A stretch of 64,000 nt of DNA from Rheinheimera baltica DSM 14885 (GCF_000425345.1 NZ_AUDG01000001.1:1-64000), one strand, 5' to 3'. Counted from the stretch's first letter, positions 19,405-30,063 are shown. Numbers and translations are program-made. Notes: generated by a model not told the origin, from the letters alone.

Positions 19405-20384
19405 CCCTGGCCTCCAAATCGCCGCGCCAATACGCTAACCTGATTATTATCATTTATTTTAAGTACCGACGTTAATATGAAACCACTTTCCAGATAAGCC
19501 GCGGTGGCCGTAAGTTGAAAACTGTCAGATTTTACTGTCAGCATGTTTTTTACATCGTCCTCAACCGTCATTCCTGCTAGTGCTGGTAAAGCAAACAGCT
19601 CATCGACTGTCCCAAATCCTTGCTCTGGTCTATCCGCTATAATCTCTTGCGCACTTTGCTCTGTAAGTTCAGGAATTAACGCCGCCAACAATACCGCGGT
19701 ATCCGCCGTTAAGGTATTAATATTAAGCAACAACTGACCGTCCTCCGGCACAACGCAAACAAAGGGCAGCAATAACTGATAATCTGCCGGCGTCATATCC
19801 AGGATAACCCGTAACTCCGACACACTGGCCATTAAACCGTTGGCACTATAGTACGGAAATAACAACGAGGCATAGTCGTCTTCTTCAGCACTACCTGCAC
19901 CACTTAGCAAGCTGTCTTCATCCAACCAATCACCAATGCGTGATGTGAGATACTCAGCGGGCATGGTCAATTCACCGGCTTTTAACTCCAATAACCGTTG
20001 AAACGCTTTTTGCGCCGCACTTTGCTCTGCCCGACCACCATTATCTGGCGCGGTATTTTGCAGCGCATTAATATTAAAGCAGCTACGTAAATCACGGATG
20101 TCGCCAGCAATAGTGCCGTTTTCAACCGGGAATGTTGCACCTTCTAATGCCCAGTCCTGCGACAAATTAACCGTTTCCTGCCCAGCCAGAGCACGGGCTA
20201 ATAATACCCGGGCAAATTGCTCTGCGCCCATGGCATACCAAAATGCTTGCTGCTGCTGCTGCACATTTTGCTGACGCTGCAACTGCAATTGCAAACGCCC
20301 CGTCATACTGACTGCAATCACTACAATGATGGCTATCACCATCAACACAGCGACTAGCGCCACGCCACGCTGACGACAAGGCAT
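19401..20384 (-). CDS. gspK: Type II secretion minor pseudopilin GspK
   Basis: A 327-residue large minor pseudopilin. The class III leader MPCRQRG is followed by VALVAVLMVIAIIVVIAVSM. As usual for GspK, the glutamate at mature position 5 is absent (alanine). The alpha-domain (FNINALQNTAPDNGGR, PEYLTSRIGDWLDEDS-like segment) has calcium-binding-type acidic residues. GspK caps the pseudopilus tip with GspI and GspJ. Confidence 0.94.
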   Translation of the reverse strand: MPCRQRGVALVAVLMVIAIIVVIAVSMTGRLQLQLQRQQNVQQQQQAFWYAMGAEQFARVLLARALAGQETVNLSQDWALEGATFPVENGTIAGDIRDLRSCFNINALQNTAPDNGGRAEQSAAQKAFQRLLELKAGELTMPAEYLTSRIGDWLDEDSLLSGAGSAEEDDYASLLFPYYSANGLMASVSELRVILDMTPADYQLLLPFVCVVPEDGQLLLNINTLTADTAVLLAALIPELTEQSAQEIIADRPEQGFGTVDELFALPALAGMTVEDDVKNMLTVKSDSFQLTATAAYLESGFILTSVLKINDNNQVSVLARRFGGQG

Positions 20385-21007
20385 TATCTGCCCCCCGTAT
20401 TTGCTACTGCGCCATCAGGCAATATAAATACCCGCTCTAACCGACCAAGGTACTCATCGGTTAGGGTAATACGCACCGCTTTGGGGAAGTTGCTGTCTTG
20501 CCAGCGTTCCAACCATTCTTCGCCTTTTAAGTACTGTATTTCAAAGCCTGTCAGGCCATTTAACAGCATTTGTACTTTAGGCTCAGTGCCAGTTACGGCA
20601 TCAGGATATAAAGTAAAGAGCCGCTGCAAATTACCCTCTTGTAAGCGGTAAGCGACGGTCTGAATTTCACTACGCGGCAAAATCATCCCCGGGTTGCGCC
20701 ACCCCTGACGCGTAAAGCTCACACCGTGATCTTCACTTTCCAACAAAAACTTTTCACCATATAAGCGAAACTTAGACGGTGGCTCACCGTCAATACGCAC
20801 ATGCCGAACACTTATCTGCATAAAATCACGTTCTAACATCAGCATCGATCTTTGCAACTGCACCAAACGCTCAGTCGCTTCTACCGACAAGGCGTCACTT
20901 TGGGTAACACTGCTAAGCACGGCTACCGAAGCCATACCCACCATGGCAAAAATAGCCGCCGCTAGCAGCATTTCAATAAAGGTAAAACCACGCTGCCGCT
21001 TAACCAC
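20384..21007 (-). CDS. gspJ: Type II secretion minor pseudopilin GspJ
   Basis: A 207-residue pseudopilin with leader ending RQRG and mature start FTFIEMLLAAAIFAMVGMAS (Glu5 present). The body contains LERDFMQISVRHVR, typical of GspJ, which forms the tip trimer with GspI and GspK. The start is GTG; it overlaps gspI by 8 bp and gspK by 1 bp. Confidence 0.93.
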   Translation of the reverse strand: MVKRQRGFTFIEMLLAAAIFAMVGMASVAVLSSVTQSDALSVEATERLVQLQRSMLMLERDFMQISVRHVRIDGEPPSKFRLYGEKFLLESEDHGVSFTRQGWRNPGMILPRSEIQTVAYRLQEGNLQRLFTLYPDAVTGTEPKVQMLLNGLTGFEIQYLKGEEWLERWQDSNFPKAVRITLTDEYLGRLERVFILPDGAVANTGGR

Positions 21008-21368
21008 TGGGTCGCCCTTTATAACTTTGCAGTTGGTATAGCACTTGTGTCGGCTGCTCAGCCAAACTTACGCTAATTTCGACAAGACGAAGATCGTCAT
21101 CCGTCAGTTTGCTAATTTGCTGTTGCCAAATCCATTTGCGATTTGCCATTTCTACCTGGCCTTGCGATTTATCTTTGCCTGGCCATTCATCATCTATCAT
21201 GGCCAGTTGCATTTGATTGGATGCAATGTAACTGGCTAAGGTTAATTCTTCTAACTGGGTTAAATGTCGAATATGGGCAGAGCTAGTTTGCATAATGGCC
21301 ATGCCTGCAGTGGCAAATATCGCCAGCGCCACCAGTAACTCCAGTAAGGTAAATCCGCGTTGTTTCAT
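21000..21368 (-). CDS. gspI: Type II secretion minor pseudopilin GspI
   Basis: A 122-residue pseudopilin: leader MKQRG then FTLLELLVALAIFATAGMAI with Glu5. The segment IASNQMQLA is typical of GspI, the nucleating tip subunit. It overlaps gspH by 4 bp. Confidence 0.93.
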   Translation of the reverse strand: MKQRGFTLLELLVALAIFATAGMAIMQTSSAHIRHLTQLEELTLASYIASNQMQLAMIDDEWPGKDKSQGQVEMANRKWIWQQQISKLTDDDLRLVEISVSLAEQPTQVLYQLQSYKGRPSG

Positions 21369-21961
21369 GGCAATTGCTCTGCGGCCAAGGTGCGTGTTAA
21401 CGGGATAGCAAACTCGGTACTTACACTACTGTACAGCGGCGTTAACTCCGACTTTTCGGTAAATAACAGCTGAAACGGGCTAATTTCACCCGAAGACAAC
21501 ACGAACACTTGAGGTAACACCGGGATTTCACTTTCCTCATCAGTTTCATCCTGGTCGTCCAGCACCCAATCTAGCTGGCTAAGTAAATTTGTGTCGGCAC
21601 CGGGTAGCCCCTCTAATTCAAGCGAAATAGTGATATCTTCAGGCAATATATGCTGCTGTAAACCGCGCGGCTCTGTTGCTTCCAGCCACTTAGCATCGTT
21701 GTTACTGTAATACAAAAAGCCGTACCTATCCGGCATGACATACAGCCCCCACTCTTGCTGTTTTAGCATTGCCGTTTCTGCGGCAAAGTGAAACAACTGT
21801 TGGAACCGTGCAGCTTCGTCGTCAAGTCGCTCTTTACGCGACTCTCCGGCAAAGTTAATTACCACAACACTGGCAAGCAAACCAATTAATAGTATGACTA
21901 ACATCAGCTCCAACAAGGTAAAGCCTAGTACTTGCTGACGTTGGACTTGCCGGTTATTCAT
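21365..21961 (-). CDS. gspH: Type II secretion minor pseudopilin GspH
   Basis: A 198-residue pseudopilin with leader ending VLG and mature FTLLELMLVILLIGLLASVV (Glu5). The body has a long acidic insertion (DDQDETDEESEIP) not usual in short GspH proteins. It is placed directly after gspG, sharing one base between stop and start. Confidence 0.9.
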   Translation of the reverse strand: MNNRQVQRQQVLGFTLLELMLVILLIGLLASVVVINFAGESRKERLDDEAARFQQLFHFAAETAMLKQQEWGLYVMPDRYGFLYYSNNDAKWLEATEPRGLQQHILPEDITISLELEGLPGADTNLLSQLDWVLDDQDETDEESEIPVLPQVFVLSSGEISPFQLLFTEKSELTPLYSSVSTEFAIPLTRTLAAEQLP

Positions 21962-22395
21962 TAACGGTTCGCGTTATCGTCTGTCGTTGTCCAGTTGCCA
22001 ATATCGTCATCGCTGCCAGCAACCCGGTCAGGGCCCTTGCTTAAAATATCGATTTGGCCCAACTGACCCGGGCTCACCAGAATATAGTCTTCACCCCAAG
22101 GATCTTTTGGCAAGCGTTTGATAAAACCGCCCTCTGGAAAAATACGTGGCGTCGGCTGAGACGTTGGTGCAGTAACCAGAGCTGACAAACCCTGCTCTGT
22201 GGTAGGGTAAAAGCCATTACGTAGCTTATACATATCCAGAGTGCTTTCTAACTGCTGAATATCAACCATGGCTTTTTGCTGGTCAGCAACTTCTTTATTC
22301 CCTAGCAAATTAGGTACCACCATACTGGCAATAATGCCCAGTATGACAATGACCACCATGACTTCAAGTAAGGTAAAACCAGCGGATTTTTTCAT
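21961..22395 (-). CDS. gspG: Type II secretion major pseudopilin GspG
   Basis: A 144-residue major pseudopilin: MKKSAG then FTLLEVMVVIVILGIIASMV, followed by VPNLLGNKEVADQQKAMVDI and the C-terminal KDPWGEDYILVSPG and GSDDDIGNW, the latter being the calcium-binding loop of GspG. It polymerises into the pseudopilus that pushes cargo through the secretin. Confidence 0.97.
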   Translation of the reverse strand: MKKSAGFTLLEVMVVIVILGIIASMVVPNLLGNKEVADQQKAMVDIQQLESTLDMYKLRNGFYPTTEQGLSALVTAPTSQPTPRIFPEGGFIKRLPKDPWGEDYILVSPGQLGQIDILSKGPDRVAGSDDDIGNWTTTDDNANR

Positions 22396-22396
22396 G

Positions 22397-23617
22397 TTAT
22401 CTTCCTATCATATTATTTAATGCAAGTATCGGCAGCAGGATGGACAGTACAATCATAAACACCATCGCAGCGAGGATAATGACTACTGCAGGTTTAAATA
22501 TTTCCAACGATACAGTCATGGTCATTTCAAACTCACGGTCCAGTGTATTGGCCGCGCGTTCCAGCATGGTATCGAGCTGTCCGCTTTTCTCGCCGCTGGC
22601 AATCATATGCAGCATCATTGGCGGAAACAGCTTGGTTTGTTCTAAGGCATTTTTCAGCGATGTACCCTCGCGCACCCGCGCGGTTGCATCAGCAACGCTT
22701 TGTTTCATATAGGTATTATCTAACACGTCTGCACTAATACGCATGGCCTCTAACAGCGGTACACCACTGGCATTGAGTATGCTTAAGGTGCGGGCAAAGC
22801 GGGCAGTGTTAATGCTGGATACAATGCGTCCAATCACCTTCACCTTCAGCAAGCGTCTGTCATAGTTCAGTCTGATTTGTGGCCGCTGTAATAAACGTTT
22901 CCAACCAATTATGGCCAACGCAATGCCGACAACTAGCGCTAAGCCGTAACTTTGTACGAATTCGCTGGCGCCAATCATAAATCGGGTTAATGCGGGCAAC
23001 TGCTGCCCCATGTATTCAAACTGCTCGGTAATTTTAGGCACCACAAACGACAGCAGAACCGCAATAATCGCTACCGCAACCACCACCATAACCACCGGGT
23101 AAATTGACGCCATCAGAATTTGATTACGCATATGCTGACGTTGCTCGGTGTAGTCCGCCAGCCGGTTTAACACCTGATCCAAATGCCCCGATTTTTCTCC
23201 CGCCGCCACCATGGAGCGAAACAGGTGATCAAACACATGCGGAAACTCAGCCAGGCCTTCAGCTAAGCTGTAGCCCTCAACCACTTTGGACCGCACTGTC
23301 ATAACCATATTTTTCAGCCGGGGCTTGTCGCATTGCTCTGCTACCGCGAGCAACGCGCTTTCTATTGGCAAAGCTGCTTCAACCAGCGTAGCTAACTGTC
23401 GGGTTAGTAATGCCAGCTCAGACGCCGATATTGACGCTTTAAACCACTGCTTACCGGAAGCGAGCATTTTTTCCTGCTGTGACGCCACCGCAACACTCAC
23501 CGGTGTGAGTTTTTGTTCCCGCAGTAAAGCCCGGGCGTGGCGCGCATTGTCCGCTTCAAGCACCCCTTTACTGGATTTGCCTCTGGCGTCTAGTGCCTGA
23601 TATTCAAACGCTGCCAC
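22397..23617 (-). CDS. gspF: Type II secretion inner-membrane protein GspF
   Basis: A 406-residue polytopic platform protein with two repeated cytoplasmic helical domains and three membrane helices (about residues 170-195, 220-242 and 375-398). Signature segments ALLTRQLATLVEAALPIESAL and the repeat RTLSILNASGVPLLEAM are present. The start is GTG, sharing its G with the TAG stop of gspE. Confidence 0.96.
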   Translation of the reverse strand: MAAFEYQALDARGKSSKGVLEADNARHARALLREQKLTPVSVAVASQQEKMLASGKQWFKASISASELALLTRQLATLVEAALPIESALLAVAEQCDKPRLKNMVMTVRSKVVEGYSLAEGLAEFPHVFDHLFRSMVAAGEKSGHLDQVLNRLADYTEQRQHMRNQILMASIYPVVMVVVAVAIIAVLLSFVVPKITEQFEYMGQQLPALTRFMIGASEFVQSYGLALVVGIALAIIGWKRLLQRPQIRLNYDRRLLKVKVIGRIVSSINTARFARTLSILNASGVPLLEAMRISADVLDNTYMKQSVADATARVREGTSLKNALEQTKLFPPMMLHMIASGEKSGQLDTMLERAANTLDREFEMTMTVSLEIFKPAVVIILAAMVFMIVLSILLPILALNNMIGR

Positions 23618-25125
23618 TACAAGTCCTCACGCGTAACACGAAGTACTTCTTCCAGCGTGGTCTCGCCGTTTAGCACCTTACTAAAGCCGTCACTACGGAT
23701 ACTCGGGCTGTGTTGGCGCACGTACTTCTCAATCGCCTGCTCGCCTTTGCCATTATGGATAAGCTCACGAATATGCTCATCAACCATTAATAATTCATGG
23801 ATACCTGTTCGGCCACGGTAACCGGTTTGGTTACAGTGCTCGCAGCCAATAGCACGATAAATGATAACGCCTTCTTTTTTCGCCACACCAAGCAAATTAC
23901 GTTCTTCTTTATCTGGCTCGTGCGCCGCTTTACAATGCGGACATAACGTACGTACCAAGCGCTGCGCCAGCACGCCTAATAAACTGGACGACAGTAAAAA
24001 CGCTTCCACACCCATATCTTCTAAGCGGGTAATCGCGCCAGCGGCGGTATTGGTGTGTAACGTAGATAACACTAAGTGGCCGGTTAAACTGGCTTGTACA
24101 GCAATTTGGGCGGTTTCAAGATCGCGTATCTCGCCCACCATCACCACGTCCGGGTCTTGCCGTAATATGGCACGTAAACCACGGGCAAAGGTCATACTCA
24201 CTTTGGTATTTACCTGGGTTTGGCCTATACCTTCCAGCTCATATTCAATGGGGTCTTCAACGGTAAGAATGTTGCGATCTTTGGTGTTAATTTCAGTTAA
24301 ACCAGCATACAAGGTAGTACTTTTACCCGAACCGGTAGGGCCGGTAACCAAAATAATACCGTGTGGCTTTAATATCAGTTGTGAAAAGGCTTCCTGAACT
24401 GACCCGGTCATGCCTAAGTCGACCAAGTTAAGGTGCGAGTTGTTTTTGTCCAATAGGCGTAAAACAACACGCTCGCCATGGCTTGACGGCATCGTCGACA
24501 CCCTCACGTCCACAGCACGGCCAGCTATTCGCAAGCTAATACGACCATCTTGCGGTACCCGTTTTTCAGCAATATCCAGCTTGGCCATAACTTTAATGCG
24601 TGAAACCAGCAGGCTGGACAAACGCCGGTTCGGTCGCAGCACTTCCCGCAAGATCCCGTCTACCCGAAACCGCACAATCAAAGCTTTTTCAAAGGTTTCG
24701 ACATGAATATCAGACGCACCCAGCTTTATAGCTTCACCCAACATAGCGTTAATAAGCTTAATAATGGGCGCGTCATCTTCGTTTTCCAGTAAGTCTTCGC
24801 TTTCCTGAATATCGTCGGCTAATGAAGCGAGGTTAACTTCGTTACCAATATCTTCCATAAGCTGTTGTGCTTCAGACGAGTCGCGCTGATAACTGGCTTC
24901 AAGCATGGCTTCAAATTCAACGGCCGACAATCGCGCAATCTGAAACGGCTCGGCTAACATCCGCCGCACTTCAAGCACCGCAGCGGGTGCCGTAGCGGTA
25001 TGAATATATAACTGCCAGCCATGCGATTGCTGTTGCAGCAACACACCGTGACGTTTCGCAAAACCAAAAGGCAAGCGGATACGGCTGCTAGCAGGCTTAA
25101 CCTGTTCGGCTTCCAGCGCATCCAT
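23617..25125 (-). CDS. gspE: Type II secretion ATPase GspE
   Basis: A 502-residue hexameric secretion ATPase. Walker A is [12 protein letters not shown], the Asp box and Walker B lie around [16 protein letters not shown], and the His box around [12 protein letters not shown]. The zinc-binding tetracysteine motif is seen as CPHC and, further on, CEHC. GspE powers pseudopilus assembly through GspL and GspF. Its ATG directly follows the gspD stop region with a one-base overlap. Confidence 0.97.
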   Translation of the reverse strand: MDALEAEQVKPASSRIRLPFGFAKRHGVLLQQQSHGWQLYIHTATAPAAVLEVRRMLAEPFQIARLSAVEFEAMLEASYQRDSSEAQQLMEDIGNEVNLASLADDIQESEDLLENEDDAPIIKLINAMLGEAIKLGASDIHVETFEKALIVRFRVDGILREVLRPNRRLSSLLVSRIKVMAKLDIAEKRVPQDGRISLRIAGRAVDVRVSTMPSSHGERVVLRLLDKNNSHLNLVDLGMTGSVQEAFSQLILKPHGIILVTGPTGSGKSTTLYAGLTEINTKDRNILTVEDPIEYELEGIGQTQVNTKVSMTFARGLRAILRQDPDVVMVGEIRDLETAQIAVQASLTGHLVLSTLHTNTAAGAITRLEDMGVEAFLLSSSLLGVLAQRLVRTLCPHCKAAHEPDKEERNLLGVAKKEGVIIYRAIGCEHCNQTGYRGRTGIHELLMVDEHIRELIHNGKGEQAIEKYVRQHSPSIRSDGFSKVLNGETTLEEVLRVTREDL

Positions 25126-27248
25126 TAGTCTTGCTTCCCTTCGTCAGTGCCAACCTCGGCCGGTTGTTGCTTGTTAATATACTCGTCGAAAGTAGGTGGT
25201 AATGACAGCGAGTCGTCCCATTCTGGCAATACAACCTGATCTGTCGTCGGCATTAAGCGAATACCTTCTTCCTGCCGTTTTAATTGCTCGGCACGAATAT
25301 GGTTGTATTTGGTTTTTGAGATACCGGAAAGAGCCGAGCCTTCCTTCAATATTGTGGCTTTAATAAACACCATTAAATTGCGCTTTTGTTTAGTGACACT
25401 GGTCGATTTAAATAAATGCCCCAGGATTGGAATGTCACCCAAAAGTGGCACCTTTGACTCACTTTCCTGCACGTCTTCATCAATTAAGCCGCCCAGCACT
25501 ACTGTGGCACCATCATCTACCATCACGGTGGTTTTTAATTCACGCTTGTTAATGGTGATATCCACCGCTGTCGCACCGCCAATGCTGGACACTTCCTGTT
25601 CGATGGTTAATTGCATCGCGGTGCCTTCGTTAATTTGCGGTGTTACTTTGAGCTTAATACCCACTTCCTGGCGCTGCACCTGCTGAAACGGGTTAGTGTT
25701 ATTGGCACCAGTCGTAGAGCCGGTAATCACAGGCACTTCCTGACCTACCAAAAAGAACGCTTCCTGATTATCCATGGTAGTAATATGTGGCGTGGCCAGC
25801 ACGTTGGAATTAGTACTGGTGCGCACTGCTTGTACAATGGCTGCCCAATCACCTTTGTAAAAACCGAGCATGGCGCCGTTTAAACCACTCAGCACTTGTG
25901 CCAATACTGAATAATCGCGGTTTGAATCAGGAGTAGTGGTAGTAACAGGTTGACCGTTGGCATCAATGATAACTGTAGAGGAGCCTTTGGTGACCTGAGA
26001 TGCTACCGCAGCACCACCGGCAACACTGATAATCGGTATGGTATTGCCATTGCTAAAATTAGTGCCGCCACCGTTGGCATTTAGCCACTGCACGCCAAAG
26101 TCGGTGCCGTCACCTTCAAATACCTCAACAATAATCGCTTCTACCAATACCTGGGCACGGCGAATATCCAGCTGGCGCAACACCTCTTCTAATGAACGCA
26201 TCATATCGGGTTGGGCGGTGATCACCAGCGAGTTGCTGTCAGCGTGCGCTTCAATACTAATAGCCCGGCCCTGATTAGCGGCAGCACCACGACCACCTTG
26301 AGCACCGGCCGCACCTGTAGCCCCTTGCACTTCAGCTACGATAGATTCACTAACGCCCTTTAATACCTGTACCAGTTCTTCGGCTTTGGCATACTTTAGA
26401 TAAAACACCCGGGTATTGCCGCTGGTTTGCAGTTCCGAATCCAGCCGTTTTGCCAGTTCTATCACACGCTGACGCGCTTGTATCTCGCCGCTGACAATTA
26501 CACTGTTAGTGCGATCATCGGCCACAATTCTTGGCACCAAAAAGTCGGGTTGGTCACCACGGCCCTGGCTTTTATAAATGCTTTCCAAAATACGCACAAT
26601 TTCCGGCGCTGAGGCAAACTGTAATTTTACAATCTCCAGCTCCTGATCGCCGGCTTTATCAACACGCTGAATAATATCCACTAAGCGGTTTACCACTGCC
26701 GCCGGTCCGGTCATCATAATTACATTAGACGGGTCATAGTGCACGACATGGCCACCACCGGCCTGGTTACTAAATTGGCGCAGCAATGGCGCTAGTTCTC
26801 GTACAGATACGTTGCGAACCTGTACCACCCGGGTCACCATTTCGTCACCCTGGCCCGGAGCTTCATCTGTTACAACCGGAATATTGCTGGTTTTGGCGTC
26901 TTTATTGCGCACTACTTTTAATATGCCATTTTCCATTTCAACCACGGCGAAGCTATACACTTCAAGCACGTTGAGAAAGAACTGGTAATACTGTTGCTCG
27001 TTGAGCATTTCATAGCTGCGTACGTTAATACGCCCACGTACCTGTGGGTCAACAATAATGGTTTTTTTCAGGTTCATACCAACAATATTGATAAACTCAT
27101 TTATGTCGGTGCCTTTAAAATTCGGCGAATACATTACCTCTTCCTGCGCTACCACAGAGGCAGCGGGAATAATTGCGGTAAGTGCAGCGGCCACCAGCAT
27201 ACTGGCCAGTGAGCGGCGGGAGAAAAAAGAAGATTGCCCTGATTTCAT
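25125..27248 (-). CDS. gspD: Type II secretion secretin GspD
   Basis: A 707-residue outer-membrane secretin. A Sec signal peptide (about residues 1-35, ending VVAQ) is followed by N0 ([19 protein letters not shown]), N1-N3 repeats and the secretin core ([45 protein letters not shown] split over the core). A Gly/Ala-rich insertion ([19 protein letters not shown]) sits in the N3 loop. The C-terminal tail of about 60 residues could hold a pilotin-binding S-domain, but no gspS pilotin gene is present in this operon. Confidence 0.96.
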   Translation of the reverse strand: MKSGQSSFFSRRSLASMLVAAALTAIIPAASVVAQEEVMYSPNFKGTDINEFINIVGMNLKKTIIVDPQVRGRINVRSYEMLNEQQYYQFFLNVLEVYSFAVVEMENGILKVVRNKDAKTSNIPVVTDEAPGQGDEMVTRVVQVRNVSVRELAPLLRQFSNQAGGGHVVHYDPSNVIMMTGPAAVVNRLVDIIQRVDKAGDQELEIVKLQFASAPEIVRILESIYKSQGRGDQPDFLVPRIVADDRTNSVIVSGEIQARQRVIELAKRLDSELQTSGNTRVFYLKYAKAEELVQVLKGVSESIVAEVQGATGAAGAQGGRGAAANQGRAISIEAHADSNSLVITAQPDMMRSLEEVLRQLDIRRAQVLVEAIIVEVFEGDGTDFGVQWLNANGGGTNFSNGNTIPIISVAGGAAVASQVTKGSSTVIIDANGQPVTTTTPDSNRDYSVLAQVLSGLNGAMLGFYKGDWAAIVQAVRTSTNSNVLATPHITTMDNQEAFFLVGQEVPVITGSTTGANNTNPFQQVQRQEVGIKLKVTPQINEGTAMQLTIEQEVSSIGGATAVDITINKRELKTTVMVDDGATVVLGGLIDEDVQESESKVPLLGDIPILGHLFKSTSVTKQKRNLMVFIKATILKEGSALSGISKTKYNHIRAEQLKRQEEGIRLMPTTDQVVLPEWDDSLSLPPTFDEYINKQQPAEVGTDEGKQD

Positions 27249-27275
27249 TAGTGAATAACCAATTAGTTTTATTAT

Positions 27276-28232
27276 TTATTGTGACAGGCTTACCAGAATA
27301 TCTCTGATCTCACCATCGCGTTCTATTTTAATAGCGGCTTCTTTAGCATCACGTAATTCATTAATCACGCTCATTGCCTGCTGCATATCGTTCAATGCTA
27401 TACCGTTTATTTCTACCGCTAAATCATTTGCCTGCAGCCCCATTTGCGTAAACAAGCTGGGATCTTTCCCTGGCATCAACCGGTAACCCGCCAACTGGCC
27501 GTTGGCGCGATAAGGCGACACCCGGATATAGTCGAAAAACTTCATTGGCTCCGCCATCAGCTCTTCGCGCGCCGCCTCAAATTGCTCACTCACTTGCAAC
27601 GGCTGCATTTCCATTGGTTCTGCAGCGGGAGCCATATCTTGTTGCACCGGCTCTTCGTTATAAGGTTCGTCAGCGCGGCCTAAACCGGCGTTGGCTTGGG
27701 CTATTTTGGTATACTCCATACCGTCAAGCATCAAGGTTTCATAACGACCGGCTTGTTGTAATAACACCCGGTCTGACAACACCTGCTTTAGAACTGCATT
27801 AGTACCGTCTATTTTGTCATTAACCGCATAAGTAGATTCAATTCCACGGCTTTCAATAATGGCACTGCCTTGATCCGGATCTGCAGCCACAGCCACTAAG
27901 CCCGTTAGTTTTACGTTGAGTTGCGTCTTAGGTGCCTCAGTAATAACCGGTACCACTTCTTTTTTCTCTGCCTCAGCGGAGGCTTTACCAAATAGCGCAA
28001 AACCGGTTAAAGCCGTCAGCTCTACGTTATTACGATTATTTGCTTTCGCCATTGGGGTCATGGCTGGTGGCAGAGTCATTGATGCAGGCTGCGGCAACAC
28101 TTGCCAGCTTAAACGCGCCAGCAACCATGCCAGTATAATAACCAACACCAAATTCAGCGCTTGCTGCACCCGGTTTAATGGCACTTTCTGCAGTTGCTTG
28201 GTCAATTGCTGCGTGTTTAATAACGACTTCAT
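27276..28232 (-). CDS. gspC: Type II secretion protein GspC
   Basis: A 318-residue bitopic inner-membrane protein: membrane helix at about residues 25-45, a homology region (TGLVAVAADPDQGSAIIESR and KIDGTNAVLKQVLSDRVLL) that contacts GspD, and a C-terminal PDZ domain (YRLMPGKDPSLFTQMGLQANDLAVEINGI split). It is the first gene of the operon. A TTGACA sequence on the minus strand at 28278-28283 with an AT-rich block about 15 bp later could be its promoter. Confidence 0.94.
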   Translation of the reverse strand: MKSLLNTQQLTKQLQKVPLNRVQQALNLVLVIILAWLLARLSWQVLPQPASMTLPPAMTPMAKANNRNNVELTALTGFALFGKASAEAEKKEVVPVITEAPKTQLNVKLTGLVAVAADPDQGSAIIESRGIESTYAVNDKIDGTNAVLKQVLSDRVLLQQAGRYETLMLDGMEYTKIAQANAGLGRADEPYNEEPVQQDMAPAAEPMEMQPLQVSEQFEAAREELMAEPMKFFDYIRVSPYRANGQLAGYRLMPGKDPSLFTQMGLQANDLAVEINGIALNDMQQAMSVINELRDAKEAAIKIERDGEIRDILVSLSQ

Positions 28233-28402
28233 TGCGCACTTCTATTTTATGAGAATAAATTATCTTACCCAGTTGTCTGTCAACCAACAAGCGTGGCCAA
28301 ACATTTTACAAGGTATTAACCAACTTTTTTTGACTTTAACGCCAAATTACCTGCTTTGGCCCTATAATAGCGGTCTTAGTTCGACAACCGCAGTTATATA
28401 TT

Positions 28403-28816
28403 ATGTCGTCAGTAAAATCATCATCGCAATCTAACAGCCCAACGTTACGGTTAGATAAATGGCTATGGGCTTGCCGCTTTTATAAAACCCGCGCTTTGGC
28501 GAAAGAGATGATCGAAGGCGGTAAAGTACATTATAATGGCCAGCGCTGCAAAGCCAGTCGAACAGTAGAACCTGGAGCAATGGTTAGATTAACCCAGGGA
28601 ACAGATGAAAAAATTGTCACTGTGTTAGCATTATCGGAAAAGCGCTTAGCCGCGCCACTGGCACAAGCATTGTACGAAGAGACTGCCGATAGCATAGAAC
28701 AGCGGTTAAAAAGAGCGGAACTGAGAAAGACTAATAGCCTGTTTGCACCGCACCCCGACACCAAACCTGACAAAAAAGAGCGGCGTAAACTACTCTTGTT
28801 AAAATCGCAGCAGTAA
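28403..28816 (+). CDS. hslR: Ribosome-associated heat shock protein Hsp15
   Basis: A 137-residue S4-domain RNA-binding protein. The S4 core RLDKWLWACRFYKTRALAKE matches Hsp15, which binds 50S subunits carrying a nascent chain and helps rescue them. The C-terminus is basic (KPDKKERRKLL). It lies 11 bp before hslO, as in E. coli. A TATAAT at 28363-28368 is a probable -10 element. Confidence 0.93.
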   Translation: MSSVKSSSQSNSPTLRLDKWLWACRFYKTRALAKEMIEGGKVHYNGQRCKASRTVEPGAMVRLTQGTDEKIVTVLALSEKRLAAPLAQALYEETADSIEQRLKRAELRKTNSLFAPHPDTKPDKKERRKLLLLKSQQ

Positions 28817-28827
28817 TAGAGAACAGC

Positions 28828-29676
28828 ATGAATGTAGATAATTTATATCGATTTTTATTTCAGCACAAAAACGTACGCGGCGAGCTGGTACAGTTGTCAT
28901 CCAGCCTCGACCAGATGTTACTGCATCACGATTATCCATTACCCGTAAAGCAGCTGTTAGCTGAACTGGTTGCCGCAACCAGTTTACTTACTGCAACGCT
29001 AAAATTTGAGGGCGATATTGCCTTACAAATTCAAGGTGATGGCCCGGTAAAGTTTGCTGCCGTTAACGGTACCAATGCGCAGCAGTTTCGCGGCGTGGTG
29101 CGGATGCAAGCCGAAATCTCTGGTACCAGTTTTCGTGAACTAATCGGCGAAGGTTACTTATTAGTAACCATTACACCGCAACAAGGTGAGCGCTATCAGG
29201 GTATAATTCCATTAAGTGGCGACAGCTTAACCAGCACACTAGAAGCCTACTTTGCCCAATCTGAGCAACTACCTACGCGTTTGTATTTGTATACCGATTT
29301 TCATTCAGAGCAATGCCGCGCAGCGGGTTTTATGTTGCAGGTATTACCGGTAGACCAGCAAAAAGCCAAAGCCGATTTTGACGAGCTGGTAAATTTGGCA
29401 GACACGCTAACGCAAGACGAAATGATTAACCTTGAAGCCGAACAGCTACTGTATCGTCTTTTCCATCAGGAAGAAGTTGAGCTGTTTACCCCGCAAACGG
29501 TCAGTTTTGTTTGTGGTTGTTCCAGAGAAAAATGTAGCTCAGCCATAGTTAGCTTGGGTAAAGACATAATTAACGAACACATTGCTGAGGGCAAGTTAGA
29601 CATAAGCTGCGAATACTGTAATAGCACCTATCATTTTGATAGTGCCGACTTAACAACCCTATTGCAGCAATTGTAA
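28828..29676 (+). CDS. hslO: Redox-regulated chaperone Hsp33
   Basis: A 282-residue holdase chaperone activated by oxidation. The C-terminal zinc-binding cysteines are present as CGCSREKC and CEYC. The N-terminal domain has GDGPVKFAAVNGTN and the GERYQGIIPL segment expected in the family. It is cotranscribed with hslR and followed by a strong terminator at 29697-29728. Confidence 0.96.
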   Translation: MNVDNLYRFLFQHKNVRGELVQLSSSLDQMLLHHDYPLPVKQLLAELVAATSLLTATLKFEGDIALQIQGDGPVKFAAVNGTNAQQFRGVVRMQAEISGTSFRELIGEGYLLVTITPQQGERYQGIIPLSGDSLTSTLEAYFAQSEQLPTRLYLYTDFHSEQCRAAGFMLQVLPVDQQKAKADFDELVNLADTLTQDEMINLEAEQLLYRLFHQEEVELFTPQTVSFVCGCSREKCSSAIVSLGKDIINEHIAEGKLDISCEYCNSTYHFDSADLTTLLQQL

Positions 29677-29696
29677 CCTGCCCCGGCTGTAATTAT

Positions 29697-29728
29697 GAAA
29701 GAGTTACCGATATGTCGGTAACTCTTTC
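29697..29728 (+). terminator. Intrinsic terminator of hslRO
   Basis: Stem GAAAGAGTTACCGA / TCGGTAACTCTTTC (14 bp, perfect) with a 4-base loop TATG, located 20 bp after the hslO stop. The right arm ends CTCTTTC, with a T-rich context. Confidence 0.8.
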
Positions 29729-29816
29729 TCATTTCAAAGCCCTACAAATTCCTCACCGCACTCTCCCACACGAAAAATAAGTTAAAATACAACAAGTTAA
29801 ATTAGTTCAGAGATTT

Positions 29817-29832
29817 TGGCACACCTTTCGCT
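29817..29832 (+). promoter_or_regulatory. Sigma-54-type promoter upstream of the DUF1328 gene
   Basis: The sequence TGGCACACCTTTCGCT fits the sigma-54 consensus TGGCAC-N5-TTGCW: the -24 element TGGCAC is perfect and the GC at -12 is at the required 10-bp spacing. The predicted transcript start is near 29844, 43 bp before the start codon. It is the best of three such sites near the sigma-54 activator gene at 31989-33335. Confidence 0.7.
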
Positions 29833-29886
29833 TAACCGAATAAGTGATATTAACTATCTGTGCGTAACCGCACTAAGGAGAACATT

Positions 29887-30063
29887 ATGCTGGGCTGGGC
29901 TGCAACATTTTTAATTATTGCACTGATCGCTGGCGTATTGGGGTTTGGTGGTATCGCAGGTGCAGCAGCAGGTATAGCAAAGATTATTTTTTTTATTTTT
30001 ATCGTGTTACTCGTTATTTCATTACTGGTAAACGCGCTGCGCGGTAAAACGCCCAAACTGTAA
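29887..30063 (+). CDS. DUF1328 family small membrane protein (YtjA-like)
   Basis: A 58-residue protein with two hydrophobic helices (residues 4-24 and 28-48): [20 protein letters not shown] and [20 protein letters not shown]. This matches the YtjA/DUF1328 family of stress-associated small membrane proteins. The ATG at 29887 is chosen because AAGGAG lies about 7 bp upstream; an earlier ATG at 29860 has no such site. It is 31 bp before the lipoprotein gene and preceded by a sigma-54-type promoter. Confidence 0.88.
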   Translation: MLGWAATFLIIALIAGVLGFGGIAGAAAGIAKIIFFIFIVLLVISLLVNALRGKTPKL

